A stretch of 64,000 nucleotides of DNA, taken from NCBI GenBank assembly GCA_027483445.1, contig JAIXUS010000013.1, forward strand, positions 53,936 through 117,935. The letters are read 5' to 3'. The notes below the pieces were generated by a model that saw nothing but the letters and a program-made list of their open reading frames with translations, had not been told where the DNA came from and made no database searches. The position numbers were made by a program, and so were the translations under genes. This DNA is from Bacteroidota bacterium (GTDB lineage Bacteria > Bacteroidota > Bacteroidia > M30B66). Below, piece after piece: positions 43,618 through 52,655 of the stretch; positions within the stretch are counted from its first letter, which is position 1; every line of letters begins with the position of its first letter.

Positions 43618-45654
43618 ATGTGTGGAATTTTTGGACTGATTGCCCGGGAGGGCGCCACGTTGAATGCGCAAACAGCCGCTTCGGTGCTCGAAGAGCTATT
43701 TATCCTCAGCGAGTCGCGCGGGAAAGAAAGTTCGGGCATTGCCATCCGCAACCCTTTGCGGCGTAAAATTGAGGTATTGAAGGCCGACAAACCGGCTTCG
43801 GTAATGGTGAAGCATCCACATTATCAGAGTCTTGTTAAAGGCCAGCTTGAAGAGCTAACCGAAGGCAACCGGCTAAAAGCGCCCCTTTCGGTTATTGCCC
43901 ATTCGCGTTTGGTAACCAATGGAACACAGGAAAACAACAACAACAACCAACCAGTAATAAGTCGCGGTGCGGTGATGATTCACAACGGGATTATCACCAA
44001 TGTAGAGGCACTTTGGGAAGGTTTGAAAGGCCAGGCCGAAGCCCAATCGGAGGTAGATACTGAGGTGTTTGCGACACTTTTCCGGTTAAAGTTGAAGGAG
44101 ACAGGTTCTGTTTCTGCCGCCTTGCGTTCGGTTTACGGCGTAATGGAAGGTGCGGCCTCGGTGGCCATCCTAAACGAAGACACCGGTCAAGTGGTTGCAG
44201 CTACTAACTGTGGCTCTTTCTACTATGCCTTTAACGCCGATCGCTCCATTTGCGTTTTTGCCTCCGAAGAGTATATCCTGAAACAGCTTTTGGCGAAGTT
44301 TCCGGCGGTATGGAGTGTGGAGAGCTGCACGTGGCTTCATCCTGGCGAAGCCTTGATATTTGAGCCCGGAAAGCCCGGAGAGTGTTTTCAATACGACGAT
44401 ACGGCAGTCAACTTCCCGTTTATTGAAGAGCCGGCATGCCATACTGAGAATGTTGCCTCACCCGACTTAAATCCCAAGCCGGGCAGGGTGTTCATGAATA
44501 CTGGCTCGGAGGCCCACTACCGCAGCCTGTTGGAGTTTCCGGTTGATGAAATCAAGAAGCTTAAGCGCTGTACAAAGTGCATTTTGCCCGAGACATTTCC
44601 TTACATCTACTTCGACGCTCAAGGGGTTTGTAGTTACTGCAACAATTATGTGAAGAAGAACCTCACTGTGAACAAATCCGATAAGCTGGAAGAGGTGTTG
44701 AAGCAATACCGCCGTAATGATGGTAAGCCCGATTGCATTGTGGCATTCAGTGGTGGTCGCGACTCGAGCTATGGCTTACATCTCTTGAAGAAGGAGTTTG
44801 GCATGACGCCTCTCACTTTCACCTACGATTGGGGCATGGTTACCGATTTGGCCCGCCGAAATATTGCGCGCATTACCGGTAAACTGGGCATTGAGAATAT
44901 TCTCATTTCGGCCGACATTAAAAAGAAACGCGACAATGTGCACATGAATGTAAAGGCCTGGCTGAAACAGCCGCGACTGGGTATGATTCCCTTGTTTATG
45001 GCCGGCGACAAGCACTTTTTTGTGCATGTGAATGAAATCAGGCGGCAAACGGGCATTCATTGCGACATTTGGATGGAGAATAAGTTGGAGAATACCGATT
45101 TTAAAGCAGGTTTTGCAGGCATCAAGCCCAACTTTACCAAGGAGCGCATCGACAAACAAACCACCTTGTCGAAGCTGCAGATGCCCTTGTATTACATGAA
45201 GAATTTCCTGACCAACCCGGGGTATTTAAATAGCTCTTTGCTCGATACTTACAGTGCCTTTAAAGCCTACTACACCGAGCCGAGAGAAGTGTACCTGTTG
45301 GTGTTTGATTACATTCCCTGGAATGAGCAGCAAATCAACGAAACGCTCATTAAAGAATACAACTGGGAACTTTCGCCCGACACAACCTCCACCTGGAGGA
45401 TCGGCGATGGCACGGCAGCCTTTTACAACTACATCTATTTTACCGTGGCCGGCTTTTCGGAGTTCGACACCTTCCGTTCGAACCAGATTCGCGAGGGTAT
45501 GATTACCCGAGAAGAGGCGCTGGAGCTAGTGTATAAAGAGAATATTCCACGCTACGATTCGTTGAAATGGTACCTCGACACCATTCGCATCGACTTCGAG
45601 TATGCCCTGAATACCATCAACCGTATTCCCCGATTGTACCGAAATCTCCGCTAA
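43618..45654 (+). CDS. Class II glutamine amidotransferase fused to an N-acetyl-sugar amidotransferase-like PP-loop domain
   Basis: The protein has 678 residues. It starts MCGIFGLI, with the N-terminal nucleophile Cys2 of class II glutaminases (residues 1-250, HNGII and SRL motifs). After a linker, a WbpG-like domain begins: the CTKC ... CSYC cysteines (about 318-340) suggest a zinc site, and FSGGRDSSYGLH (about 377) is the ATP pyrophosphatase loop. WbpG-type enzymes transfer ammonia to a UDP-sugar to form an acetamidino group. Here ammonia would come from the fused glutaminase. Stand-alone WbpG usually relies on a separate HisH-like class I subunit, so this fusion is notable. The precise substrate is inferred from the polysaccharide context. 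Confidence 0.82.
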   Translation: MCGIFGLIAREGATLNAQTAASVLEELFILSESRGKESSGIAIRNPLRRKIEVLKADKPASVMVKHPHYQSLVKGQLEELTEGNRLKAPLSVIAHSRLVTNGTQENNNNNQPVISRGAVMIHNGIITNVEALWEGLKGQAEAQSEVDTEVFATLFRLKLKETGSVSAALRSVYGVMEGAASVAILNEDTGQVVAATNCGSFYYAFNADRSICVFASEEYILKQLLAKFPAVWSVESCTWLHPGEALIFEPGKPGECFQYDDTAVNFPFIEEPACHTENVASPDLNPKPGRVFMNTGSEAHYRSLLEFPVDEIKKLKRCTKCILPETFPYIYFDAQGVCSYCNNYVKKNLTVNKSDKLEEVLKQYRRNDGKPDCIVAFSGGRDSSYGLHLLKKEFGMTPLTFTYDWGMVTDLARRNIARITGKLGIENILISADIKKKRDNVHMNVKAWLKQPRLGMIPLFMAGDKHFFVHVNEIRRQTGIHCDIWMENKLENTDFKAGFAGIKPNFTKERIDKQTTLSKLQMPLYYMKNFLTNPGYLNSSLLDTYSAFKAYYTEPREVYLLVFDYIPWNEQQINETLIKEYNWELSPDTTSTWRIGDGTAAFYNYIYFTVAGFSEFDTFRSNQIREGMITREEALELVYKENIPRYDSLKWYLDTIRIDFEYALNTINRIPRLYRNLR

Positions 45655-46730
45655 TGTCTGAAACTGCGCTACAGGCTATTCTTTCGCTGCTCATCAAGCA
45701 GATTGTACTTTTCCTTTTGCCGGCCTTTGCGGTGGCCGGATGGATGAATCAGCGCATGGTGCAAGGTGGTCAACACCCCGCCATTACGGCCATTGTTGCC
45801 CTTGGTTTAGGTCCGGCGGCGGCCATTGCACTGTTCTTCCACCTCATGCTGATTGCACCCAATATGCCTTATTGGCTTTACATTGGGCTTGTTAGCCTGC
45901 CTTTTCTGGTGCTGTTTGTCCTCTTTTTCCGGCAAAGCCTGATGTGTTTTGGCGAAGCCTGGAGCTCACTCCAAAAGCTCATTCTGCCGATCAAAGGTGG
46001 CGCCTTGCTTTTCCCGGTCGGGTTAGTATTGTTTCTTATGGCCTGGGTGCGCTATCTGTGGCTGAAGCCCGTGATGGAGCACGATACCCTCGAGTATGCC
46101 ACCCAAGGATTGGTATTTTTCCTCAATCCGGTAATTGAATACAGCGCCCACCGCTACGATGCAGCAACCGGGTTTTACTATGTGGGTTTGCATGGATTGA
46201 ACTTTCCGCTTTTTAGCACCTGGGAGCTCATGTTTAACGCAGCTGTAGGCACCACGTCTAACTTGTTGTTTCGGAGTTTAAACAGCTATTATGGATTGCT
46301 CATCGCATTGTTTGTATTTCTCTATTTGAGGCGATTTGCCCCTCGGGCAGCCTGGTTTGGTTTAGCAATGCTCATGCTGAGCTACATTTTTTTCGAGAAC
46401 ATCCTCAAATACCATATCGACAGTTACCGGCTCTTTTTTGGGGTAGCCGCAGTATGGTCCATGTTGGAGTGTATCGAAAGGCCTCAATGGAGGAACTTTT
46501 TCTGGTTTGGAGTGCTGAGTGGCCTGCAAGCTTCGGCCCATTCGTTGGGTGTTTTTCTTTCGGTAATCGAGTTCGCCTGCCTCTTCCTCTTTTTGCCCCT
46601 TCCGCTCTTGCCCCGAACAAAGATGCTTCTTTACGCCTTCGCCCTGTTTTTTACCGGTGGTGCACTGCATTATGTTCTCGATGTGAGCATAGGTACAGGT
46701 TGGATCTTTAAAGAAATCGCCTTTTTTTAG
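45654..46730 (+). CDS. GT-C-type membrane glycosyltransferase, N-terminal part
   Basis: I chose ATG 45654, which overlaps the upstream stop (TAATG). It gives 358 residues with about nine hydrophobic segments. The loop after the third or fourth helix contains MEHDTLEYATQG, which resembles the acidic first-loop motif of GT-C enzymes. The frame stops right after a T7 tract in IAFF. The next gene continues the same kind of membrane protein, and adding one T restores a continuous frame. It is therefore either a split enzyme or a frameshifted one. Confidence 0.65.
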   Translation: MSETALQAILSLLIKQIVLFLLPAFAVAGWMNQRMVQGGQHPAITAIVALGLGPAAAIALFFHLMLIAPNMPYWLYIGLVSLPFLVLFVLFFRQSLMCFGEAWSSLQKLILPIKGGALLFPVGLVLFLMAWVRYLWLKPVMEHDTLEYATQGLVFFLNPVIEYSAHRYDAATGFYYVGLHGLNFPLFSTWELMFNAAVGTTSNLLFRSLNSYYGLLIALFVFLYLRRFAPRAAWFGLAMLMLSYIFFENILKYHIDSYRLFFGVAAVWSMLECIERPQWRNFFWFGVLSGLQASAHSLGVFLSVIEFACLFLFLPLPLLPRTKMLLYAFALFFTGGALHYVLDVSIGTGWIFKEIAFF

Positions 46731-46732
46731 TC

Positions 46733-47668
46733 ATGAAAACCGGATTAACACCAAAACACTGGCGATTTCTGCTCACCTTGTTCATAGTACTGCTGGTGGT
46801 TGATGTGCTGGTGTACTACATTACCGGGCAAAAAGACCTCAACGCCGATCCAAACCTGCAAGACCGAAACATTGAAACAGCGGGGAAGCTTTGGCTGAAT
46901 GGTTACCTGGGCACGCTTTTCCATTTTCGCTTTTTAGGCAACATCAATTGGCTCATTTTGCCATTGGCCTGGATCTACCGGAAACAAATTTTAGCGAGCC
47001 GTGTGCTGCTCTGCCTGAGCGCATTTATGGTGCTTTCGCTCATTCTCATTGGATTGAAGGGCTATTTTAATCCGCGCTACCAGTTTACCTTGTTGCCTTT
47101 GATAGTAATGATTATCGTTGCCGGGATTTGGCAATTGCCAACCATTCGTCCCGACTGGATTTCCTTACGCCAACCAATACTCATTTTGCTTTTACTGGCC
47201 TGTATGGGCAACATGTTCCTGATTCTTGGCGGAGAAAGGGCCATCCGCAATTTTAACCGGGTGCTTGGCGATAAGTCAAAAGGTCCGGTACAAGTCACCG
47301 AGAGCCTTCCTGAAGGCGTTGCCTATGTCAAAGAGTTGCACCTTTGTCTCGACAGTCTTTTGGCGCCGGGCGAGAAGGTTTTGGTGAACAACCTTCCCGA
47401 GGTTTACTACTACACCAAAGCGTTTGGCCATTATTACTGGTGTGGCTCCGATTTGTTGTATGGACGTGAAGGGCCGGCTTTACTCTTTAAAAATCGCAGT
47501 CCTGAACAGGCCCGAAGCTATATTGTCGATACGCTGGGCTGCAGCTGGGTTTACACCTTTAAGAGTTACAATCGTTACAACCCGGCTTTCGAAACCTTTC
47601 TGAAGGAAGATTGCGAGCAGCGCTACAGCGATTACGATTTCACCGAACTCTATCGAATTCGTCGATAA
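46733..47668 (+). CDS. GT-C-type membrane glycosyltransferase, C-terminal part
   Basis: The protein has 311 residues with a hydrophobic helix at the N-terminus (LLTLFIVLLVVDVLVYYITG), three or four more up to about residue 165, and then a soluble C-terminal domain of about 130 residues (LPEGVAYVKELHLCLDSLLAPGE...) like the periplasmic end of GT-C enzymes. It lacks the N-terminal acidic loop of a full enzyme, which the upstream ORF supplies. The internal ATG may not be a genuine start if the two parts are one gene. Confidence 0.6.
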   Translation: MKTGLTPKHWRFLLTLFIVLLVVDVLVYYITGQKDLNADPNLQDRNIETAGKLWLNGYLGTLFHFRFLGNINWLILPLAWIYRKQILASRVLLCLSAFMVLSLILIGLKGYFNPRYQFTLLPLIVMIIVAGIWQLPTIRPDWISLRQPILILLLLACMGNMFLILGGERAIRNFNRVLGDKSKGPVQVTESLPEGVAYVKELHLCLDSLLAPGEKVLVNNLPEVYYYTKAFGHYYWCGSDLLYGREGPALLFKNRSPEQARSYIVDTLGCSWVYTFKSYNRYNPAFETFLKEDCEQRYSDYDFTELYRIRR

Positions 47669-47669
47669 C

Positions 47670-48941
47670 ATGCTTGGGGCGGCCAACAAATCCGGTAGCT
47701 TTAGTAGCGGCGTCATTTGGAATATGGGCGCATTCGCGCTGATGGCTTTAATCGGCGTCCTGATGAACGTATTGATTCTTCGTTTTTATTCCAACGAAGC
47801 CCTCGGTGTGTTCAATCAGGTGTATGCCATCTACATTTTGCTCTCTCAACTTGCCGTGGGCGGCGTGCATCTGAGTGTTCAGGAGATGGTGCCACGCTTG
47901 AGCAACAGCCTCAAAGATGTAAAAGAAGCCGTTTCAACCGCTTTGATCTTGGCCCTGCTAAGCTCGCTGGTTGTGGTTGGACTAAGCCTGCCGATGAGCA
48001 ACACCATCGCTAGTTTGTTAAACAGCGAAGGCGTGGCTAAAGCGTTGCCTTTGGCCCTTCCGGGACTTTTATTTTTTTCTCTGAATAAGGTACTCATCTC
48101 CGGAATTAATGGCATACGGCACATGAAAACCTTTGCCGTTCTGCAGCTTAGCCGTTTTGTACTCATGCTCTTGGTGCTGCTGTTCTTGGTTGTTGAGGGT
48201 GCCGAGCCCGGCTACCTGGGTTTGGTGCTCAGCGTGCCTGAACCGCTCTTGTTTCTGCTGATTCTATTTCTCCGTAAAAACTGGCTGCCCGGACCGAAAA
48301 CGTTGCAAAACCGGGAAACCCTCCGCCGTCATTTTCAATTTGGCAACAAAGCCCTTACCGGCAATTTCCTGCTCGATGTCAACACCAAAGTAGACGTGTT
48401 TATTCTCGGCTTCTTCCTCGACGATGCGGCCGTTGGGCTCTACAGTTTTGCGGCCACCGTGGCCGAAGGTTTTATGCAACTGCCGGTTCTGCTGCGCAAT
48501 AACTTCAATCCGGTAATCACATCAGCCTACAAAAAAGGCCATTCCGCATTGTTTCAAAAGGTAATCAGAAGAAACATCAGGGCATTTTACAAAATACTGT
48601 TGCCTCTGGGTCTGCTCTCCATCCTTTTCTTTCCACTTTTACCCTGGCTTTCCGGGTCCAGTGAATGGTTTTCGATTAGTCTGGTATACGCAATTTTGCT
48701 GCTTTTCCTAAGCCTCAGCGCGGGGTATCAGCCCTTGCTCATGCTCTTTAACCAGTGTGGCTTGCCCGGACTTCAGTCGACATTTATCTTTTGGATTTTC
48801 CTGGCCAATTTGCTCTTTAACTTGGCCTTGGTGCCGTTTTTAGGGATTTATGGCTCCGCTCTTGGAACCGGCCTTTCGTTCCTTGTACAGGTGTGGCTCA
48901 CCCGTTATTGGGCGCAGAAACGACTTCAAACCTCATTCTAA
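47670..48941 (+). CDS. Polysaccharide flippase (Wzx/MOP superfamily), first of two
   Basis: The protein has 423 residues with about 12 hydrophobic helices, starting SGVIWNMGAFALMALIGVLMNVLILRFY. This helix pattern, length and N-terminal Asn/Gly-rich motif fit the MOP superfamily (Wzx/RfbX) that flips undecaprenyl-linked oligosaccharides to the periplasm. It starts one base after the previous stop and ends overlapping the next gene. A second, sequence-distinct flippase follows directly. Confidence 0.85.
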   Translation: MLGAANKSGSFSSGVIWNMGAFALMALIGVLMNVLILRFYSNEALGVFNQVYAIYILLSQLAVGGVHLSVQEMVPRLSNSLKDVKEAVSTALILALLSSLVVVGLSLPMSNTIASLLNSEGVAKALPLALPGLLFFSLNKVLISGINGIRHMKTFAVLQLSRFVLMLLVLLFLVVEGAEPGYLGLVLSVPEPLLFLLILFLRKNWLPGPKTLQNRETLRRHFQFGNKALTGNFLLDVNTKVDVFILGFFLDDAAVGLYSFAATVAEGFMQLPVLLRNNFNPVITSAYKKGHSALFQKVIRRNIRAFYKILLPLGLLSILFFPLLPWLSGSSEWFSISLVYAILLLFLSLSAGYQPLLMLFNQCGLPGLQSTFIFWIFLANLLFNLALVPFLGIYGSALGTGLSFLVQVWLTRYWAQKRLQTSF

Positions 48942-50209
48942 TGGCGCTTTTAGACAAGGCTAAAGGCCTTACTACTAAAGGTTTATTTGTTGTTTTGAGT
49001 GGCTCTGCGGTGGCCTCTGTCATATCGTTTCTCAGTACACCGGTACTCAGCCGCCTGGCTACTCCAGAAGCTTTTGCTTATTTGGGTGTGTTGATGGCCT
49101 TGTTCAACCCTATTTCCGTATCAATCGCACTGCGCCTCGATACAGCCATTCCGCTGCCCAAGGAACAGTCTGAAGCCAAAACGCTCGTATGGCTCAGTTG
49201 GATTTCGGCTGCGGCTTTGAGCCTCATTGCCACACTCGTGGGTTTGCTCATTTTGTGGTTTTCCCCCGATTCTCTTCCGGCCTTATATCCACCGGTGCTG
49301 CAAATCTTTCCAGTTCTCCTACTCGCTTGCGGAGTGGTGATGCCACTTCAGTACTGGCTTCAACGGCAACAAGCCTACCGATCAATTTCGGTTTCCCGTA
49401 TCGTGCAAATGTCGCTTATTGCCATTACTTCGGTTATTCTGGCCGCGCTCGATTGGTCGCTCAGCTTGGTGATTGGTTATATTTTAGGCTGGTGTAGCTA
49501 CGCCGTTGTACTCTATCGTTTGGCCTTGAAAGCCGGTTTCAGCCCTCATTTTCCGGGCTGGAAAACCCTGAAAGTTAGCTTCCTGCAATACCGCCACTTC
49601 GCCGGAATGTATGCCTTGGGCAGCTTTCTCTCTGTGCTTGCCGTTTCTGTACCGGTGTTTGTGTTCAGCCGCGACTTCAGTGAAGCCGAAACCGGTTACC
49701 TCAATCTCGTTAGGCATATTTTGTTTATGGCCTCTTCATTCGTGGCCTCTTCGTTTATCCAAACCTATTACAGTCGTTACAGCCAACTTCGCCACGAAGG
49801 CCGTGCTTTGATGCCCTTAACACTCAAAGTGGCGCGTTTGATAGCTATTCCGGCGCTTCTCATGCTGCTGTTGGGCGTTTTTCTCGGTGAGCCGCTTTTT
49901 GTTTGGGTTTTTGGCGAGGACTGGAGTCGCTCCGGTAAGCTCGCCGCATGGATGGCTCCGGTTATTGCCTTACAGATGCTTTCGGCCCCGCTTTCTCCCG
50001 TGCTGCTGGTGTTGAATCGTGTTCGGCTTTTCAGCCTCTGGCAGATTGCCTATTTTAGCCTCATCGCTGCACTGATGTTTTTTCAGTTTTCCACGCCTGC
50101 CGCCTTCTTGAAGACCTACCTTCTGCTCGAGGCCCTTTGCTACGGGGCTCAGCTATGGCTTGTGTTTTACACGGTGCGCCGCTCCGATAAACTCCTCATG
50201 GCTTCCTGA
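48941..50209 (+). CDS. Polysaccharide flippase (Wzx-like), second of two
   Basis: The ATG at 48941 overlaps the upstream stop (TAATG) and gives 422 residues. Around 12 helices are visible, with ISFLSTPVLSRLATPEAFAYLGVL at the start, typical of lipopolysaccharide-biosynthesis/Wzx proteins. It differs from the first flippase in sequence. Two flippases may handle different linked oligosaccharides. Confidence 0.85.
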   Translation: MALLDKAKGLTTKGLFVVLSGSAVASVISFLSTPVLSRLATPEAFAYLGVLMALFNPISVSIALRLDTAIPLPKEQSEAKTLVWLSWISAAALSLIATLVGLLILWFSPDSLPALYPPVLQIFPVLLLACGVVMPLQYWLQRQQAYRSISVSRIVQMSLIAITSVILAALDWSLSLVIGYILGWCSYAVVLYRLALKAGFSPHFPGWKTLKVSFLQYRHFAGMYALGSFLSVLAVSVPVFVFSRDFSEAETGYLNLVRHILFMASSFVASSFIQTYYSRYSQLRHEGRALMPLTLKVARLIAIPALLMLLLGVFLGEPLFVWVFGEDWSRSGKLAAWMAPVIALQMLSAPLSPVLLVLNRVRLFSLWQIAYFSLIAALMFFQFSTPAAFLKTYLLLEALCYGAQLWLVFYTVRRSDKLLMAS

Positions 50210-51432
50210 TGCGCATCGTTATTCTCACCCAGTATTATCCTCCCGAAACGGGCGCGCCACAAAACCGGTTGTCAGACCTTGCCCTTCGCCTGCATGAAGC
50301 CGGAGATACAGTGGAGGTGTGGACCGCCATGCCCAATTACCCTGCCGGAATGGTGCATAAGGCTTACCGGTGGAAGTTCTTCTCTTCAGAACTGCGTGAT
50401 GACATCCCGGTTTACCGGAGCTGGATTTTTGCAACCTCTTCTAAAGCAGTAGTGGCCCGACTGCTCAACTATTTCTCTTTCGTATTCAGCGTTATGCTTC
50501 GCGGGCTTTTTCGCGCAAGGCGCGTGGATGTCATCCTGTGTGAAAGTCCGCCCCTCTTTCTCGGTATTTCTGCACTTTTCCTGTGCAAGCTCAAGCGGGC
50601 CCGGCTAGTGTTTAACGTTTCCGACCTTTGGCCCGAAAGTGCCGAGAAGTTGGGTATCATCACCAACAAACGCTTGCTTTCGGTGGCCACCAGGCTCGAA
50701 GAGCTGCTTTACCGTCGGTCGATGTTGGTGAGCGGGCAAACTAAAGGCATCCTTCAGTCGGTTAGTTCGCGTTTCCCTAACCTTCAAACCTGGTGGCTTC
50801 CCAATGGTGCCGATCCAACGCGTTTTAATCCGCAGCTCGATCGCAGTTGGAGAAAGCGTTTGGGCTTTGCCGATCAAGATTTTCTGGTGCTGTATGCGGG
50901 AATTATTGGTCATGCCCAGGGCTTGGAAATACTCATTGATGCTGCCGACAAGCTTCGGGAGAGCCATGTGCACTTCGTGGTGATGGGTTCTGGTCCTGTA
51001 AAGGCTGATCTCATCAGGCTTTGCCGGGAAAAACAGCTGGTTAACATTCATTTCCCCGAGCCTGTAGGCACCGATGCCATACCCTCAATTCTTGCAGCCG
51101 TTGATGCCACTGTGGTTCCGCTTCGAAAGCTCGATTTGTTTCGTGGGGCCATCCCTTCGAAAATTTTCGAAGCCCTTGCCATGCGAAAACCTATACTCCT
51201 CGGCGTTGATGGTGAGGCTCGTACACTCTTTGTGGAGGAAGGCCGCTGTGCCCTCTATTTTGAGCCCGAAGACCCCGAACAGCTGGCCGCTGCTGCGCTT
51301 GAACTGGCCTCTAATCCTCAGCTTTGCCATGAACTCGGCCTGCGCGGAGAGGCTTACGTAAAGCAGCATTTCGACCGGAGAAAAATTGCTGCCGATTTTC
51401 GCAATACGCTTATCCAAGGCATTCAGGCATGA
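50209..51432 (+). CDS. Family 4 glycosyltransferase (WbuB-like)
   Basis: The protein has 407 residues, starting in a TGATG overlap with the flippase gene. GT-B fold features include MRIVILTQYYPPETGAPQNR, the Asp-Leu-Trp-Pro motif in NVSDLWPESAEKLG, the WLPNGAD loop and the C-terminal IPSKIFEALAMRKPILLG that binds the nucleotide sugar. The family includes WbuB, which adds FucNAc or other N-acetylated sugars. It is cytoplasmic or membrane-associated. Confidence 0.9.
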   Translation: MRIVILTQYYPPETGAPQNRLSDLALRLHEAGDTVEVWTAMPNYPAGMVHKAYRWKFFSSELRDDIPVYRSWIFATSSKAVVARLLNYFSFVFSVMLRGLFRARRVDVILCESPPLFLGISALFLCKLKRARLVFNVSDLWPESAEKLGIITNKRLLSVATRLEELLYRRSMLVSGQTKGILQSVSSRFPNLQTWWLPNGADPTRFNPQLDRSWRKRLGFADQDFLVLYAGIIGHAQGLEILIDAADKLRESHVHFVVMGSGPVKADLIRLCREKQLVNIHFPEPVGTDAIPSILAAVDATVVPLRKLDLFRGAIPSKIFEALAMRKPILLGVDGEARTLFVEEGRCALYFEPEDPEQLAAAALELASNPQLCHELGLRGEAYVKQHFDRRKIAADFRNTLIQGIQA

Positions 51433-52655
51433 ACTCTACAGCCACAACATACGGTGCCCGTTTGGAAGAAGCTCCCTTCGTGATGCTTGTTTTGGCTGCA
51501 TTCTTTATTCCTGTTTTTCAGGGTTTTGCAATCCTTTCGGCGCTCCTTGGTTTACTCTTCGCCCTGGTTTTACGCCATCCTCTTCATCTCACAACACACT
51601 CCAAATACTTTGTGTGGGTGGTTTTGTCTATCTGGCTCTGGCAGGCCGCAGGGCTTTTGTATACTAGCGATATTTCAACCGGACTTTTTCACCTTCAACA
51701 AAAACTAGGATTACTCCTGTTTATTCCCTGTATTCTGGCGCTTGGAACGCTAACCACGAAGCGGTTTTCGGTCATTGCTTCGGCCTTTGTTTTGGGCTGT
51801 TTGGGTAGTACGCTGTATTTTCTCGTGCGTTCGTATCTGGCCTGGAAGGCCGGAGCCGACTATTCTGTTTTTCAATATGTGCATCTCAGCGCACCCTTTC
51901 ATCCTTCGTATTTCGCGCTGTACCTTTCCTTTTCAATCGCCCTGCTGATTTGGCTTTTTACACGTCAAACGAAAACTATTTTTAAATGCTTATTGGTAGC
52001 ACTTTCCATTGCATTTTATCTCGTTTGCATCCTGTTGCAATCAAAGGCCGGGTTGTTTGCCGCCACACTGGTTTTGCCGTTGAGTATTTGGTTCAATAGC
52101 CCGGCAAAGCTACGCAGGCCCTTGCTGCTCGGGGCGGTTGTAATATTGGTGGCTGCCAATGCTGTTGCTTTAAGTTTGTGGTTGGCCAAAGGCGAATCTC
52201 GCATGGAGCAATTTCTCAGCTTGTTTGAGCGTAGCGCTGTTACCTCCACAAATCCCAACGATGCCAATGCGGTGAGATTTGTGCTTTGGAAAACAAGTTT
52301 GGAGCTCTCCGAACGGGCGGTTCTGGCAGGCTTTGGTTCGGGCGACGTGAAGCATGTTTTGCGAGAGGAGCTCACCAAGAACGGGCAAACGTATGCTGCC
52401 AGCAGCGAGTTTAACGCGCACAATCAGTTTCTTCAAAGTCTTCTTGCCGGTGGTTTGCCGGCTTTGTTCCTGCTTTTGCTGTATTTGTTTTTGCCCCTTC
52501 GGGATGGCATCACGAAAAAGCGCAGCCTCAACGTAATTTTAGTTTTCCTGCTTTTCCTGCAGTTTCAGCCAGAAGCCATGCTCGAAGCTCAGGAGGGTAT
52601 CCTTTTTTGTGGCTTTTGGCTGAGTTTACTCGTGTTAAGGCCAACCGAAGGTTAA
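51429..52655 (+). CDS. O-antigen ligase/polymerase family membrane protein
   Basis: The protein has 408 residues with about ten hydrophobic helices. The start overlaps the GT4 stop (ATGA). The long periplasmic loop before the C-terminal helices contains GFGSGDVKHVL and FNAHNQFLQSLLAGGLPALFL. The (A)HNxFLQ pattern is the signature of the Wzy_C/WaaL O-antigen ligase family. It could be either a polymerase or a ligase. Its stop overlaps by four bases with the stop of the convergent giant T9SS gene. Confidence 0.87.
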   Translation: MNSTATTYGARLEEAPFVMLVLAAFFIPVFQGFAILSALLGLLFALVLRHPLHLTTHSKYFVWVVLSIWLWQAAGLLYTSDISTGLFHLQQKLGLLLFIPCILALGTLTTKRFSVIASAFVLGCLGSTLYFLVRSYLAWKAGADYSVFQYVHLSAPFHPSYFALYLSFSIALLIWLFTRQTKTIFKCLLVALSIAFYLVCILLQSKAGLFAATLVLPLSIWFNSPAKLRRPLLLGAVVILVAANAVALSLWLAKGESRMEQFLSLFERSAVTSTNPNDANAVRFVLWKTSLELSERAVLAGFGSGDVKHVLREELTKNGQTYAASSEFNAHNQFLQSLLAGGLPALFLLLLYLFLPLRDGITKKRSLNVILVFLLFLQFQPEAMLEAQEGILFCGFWLSLLVLRPTEG

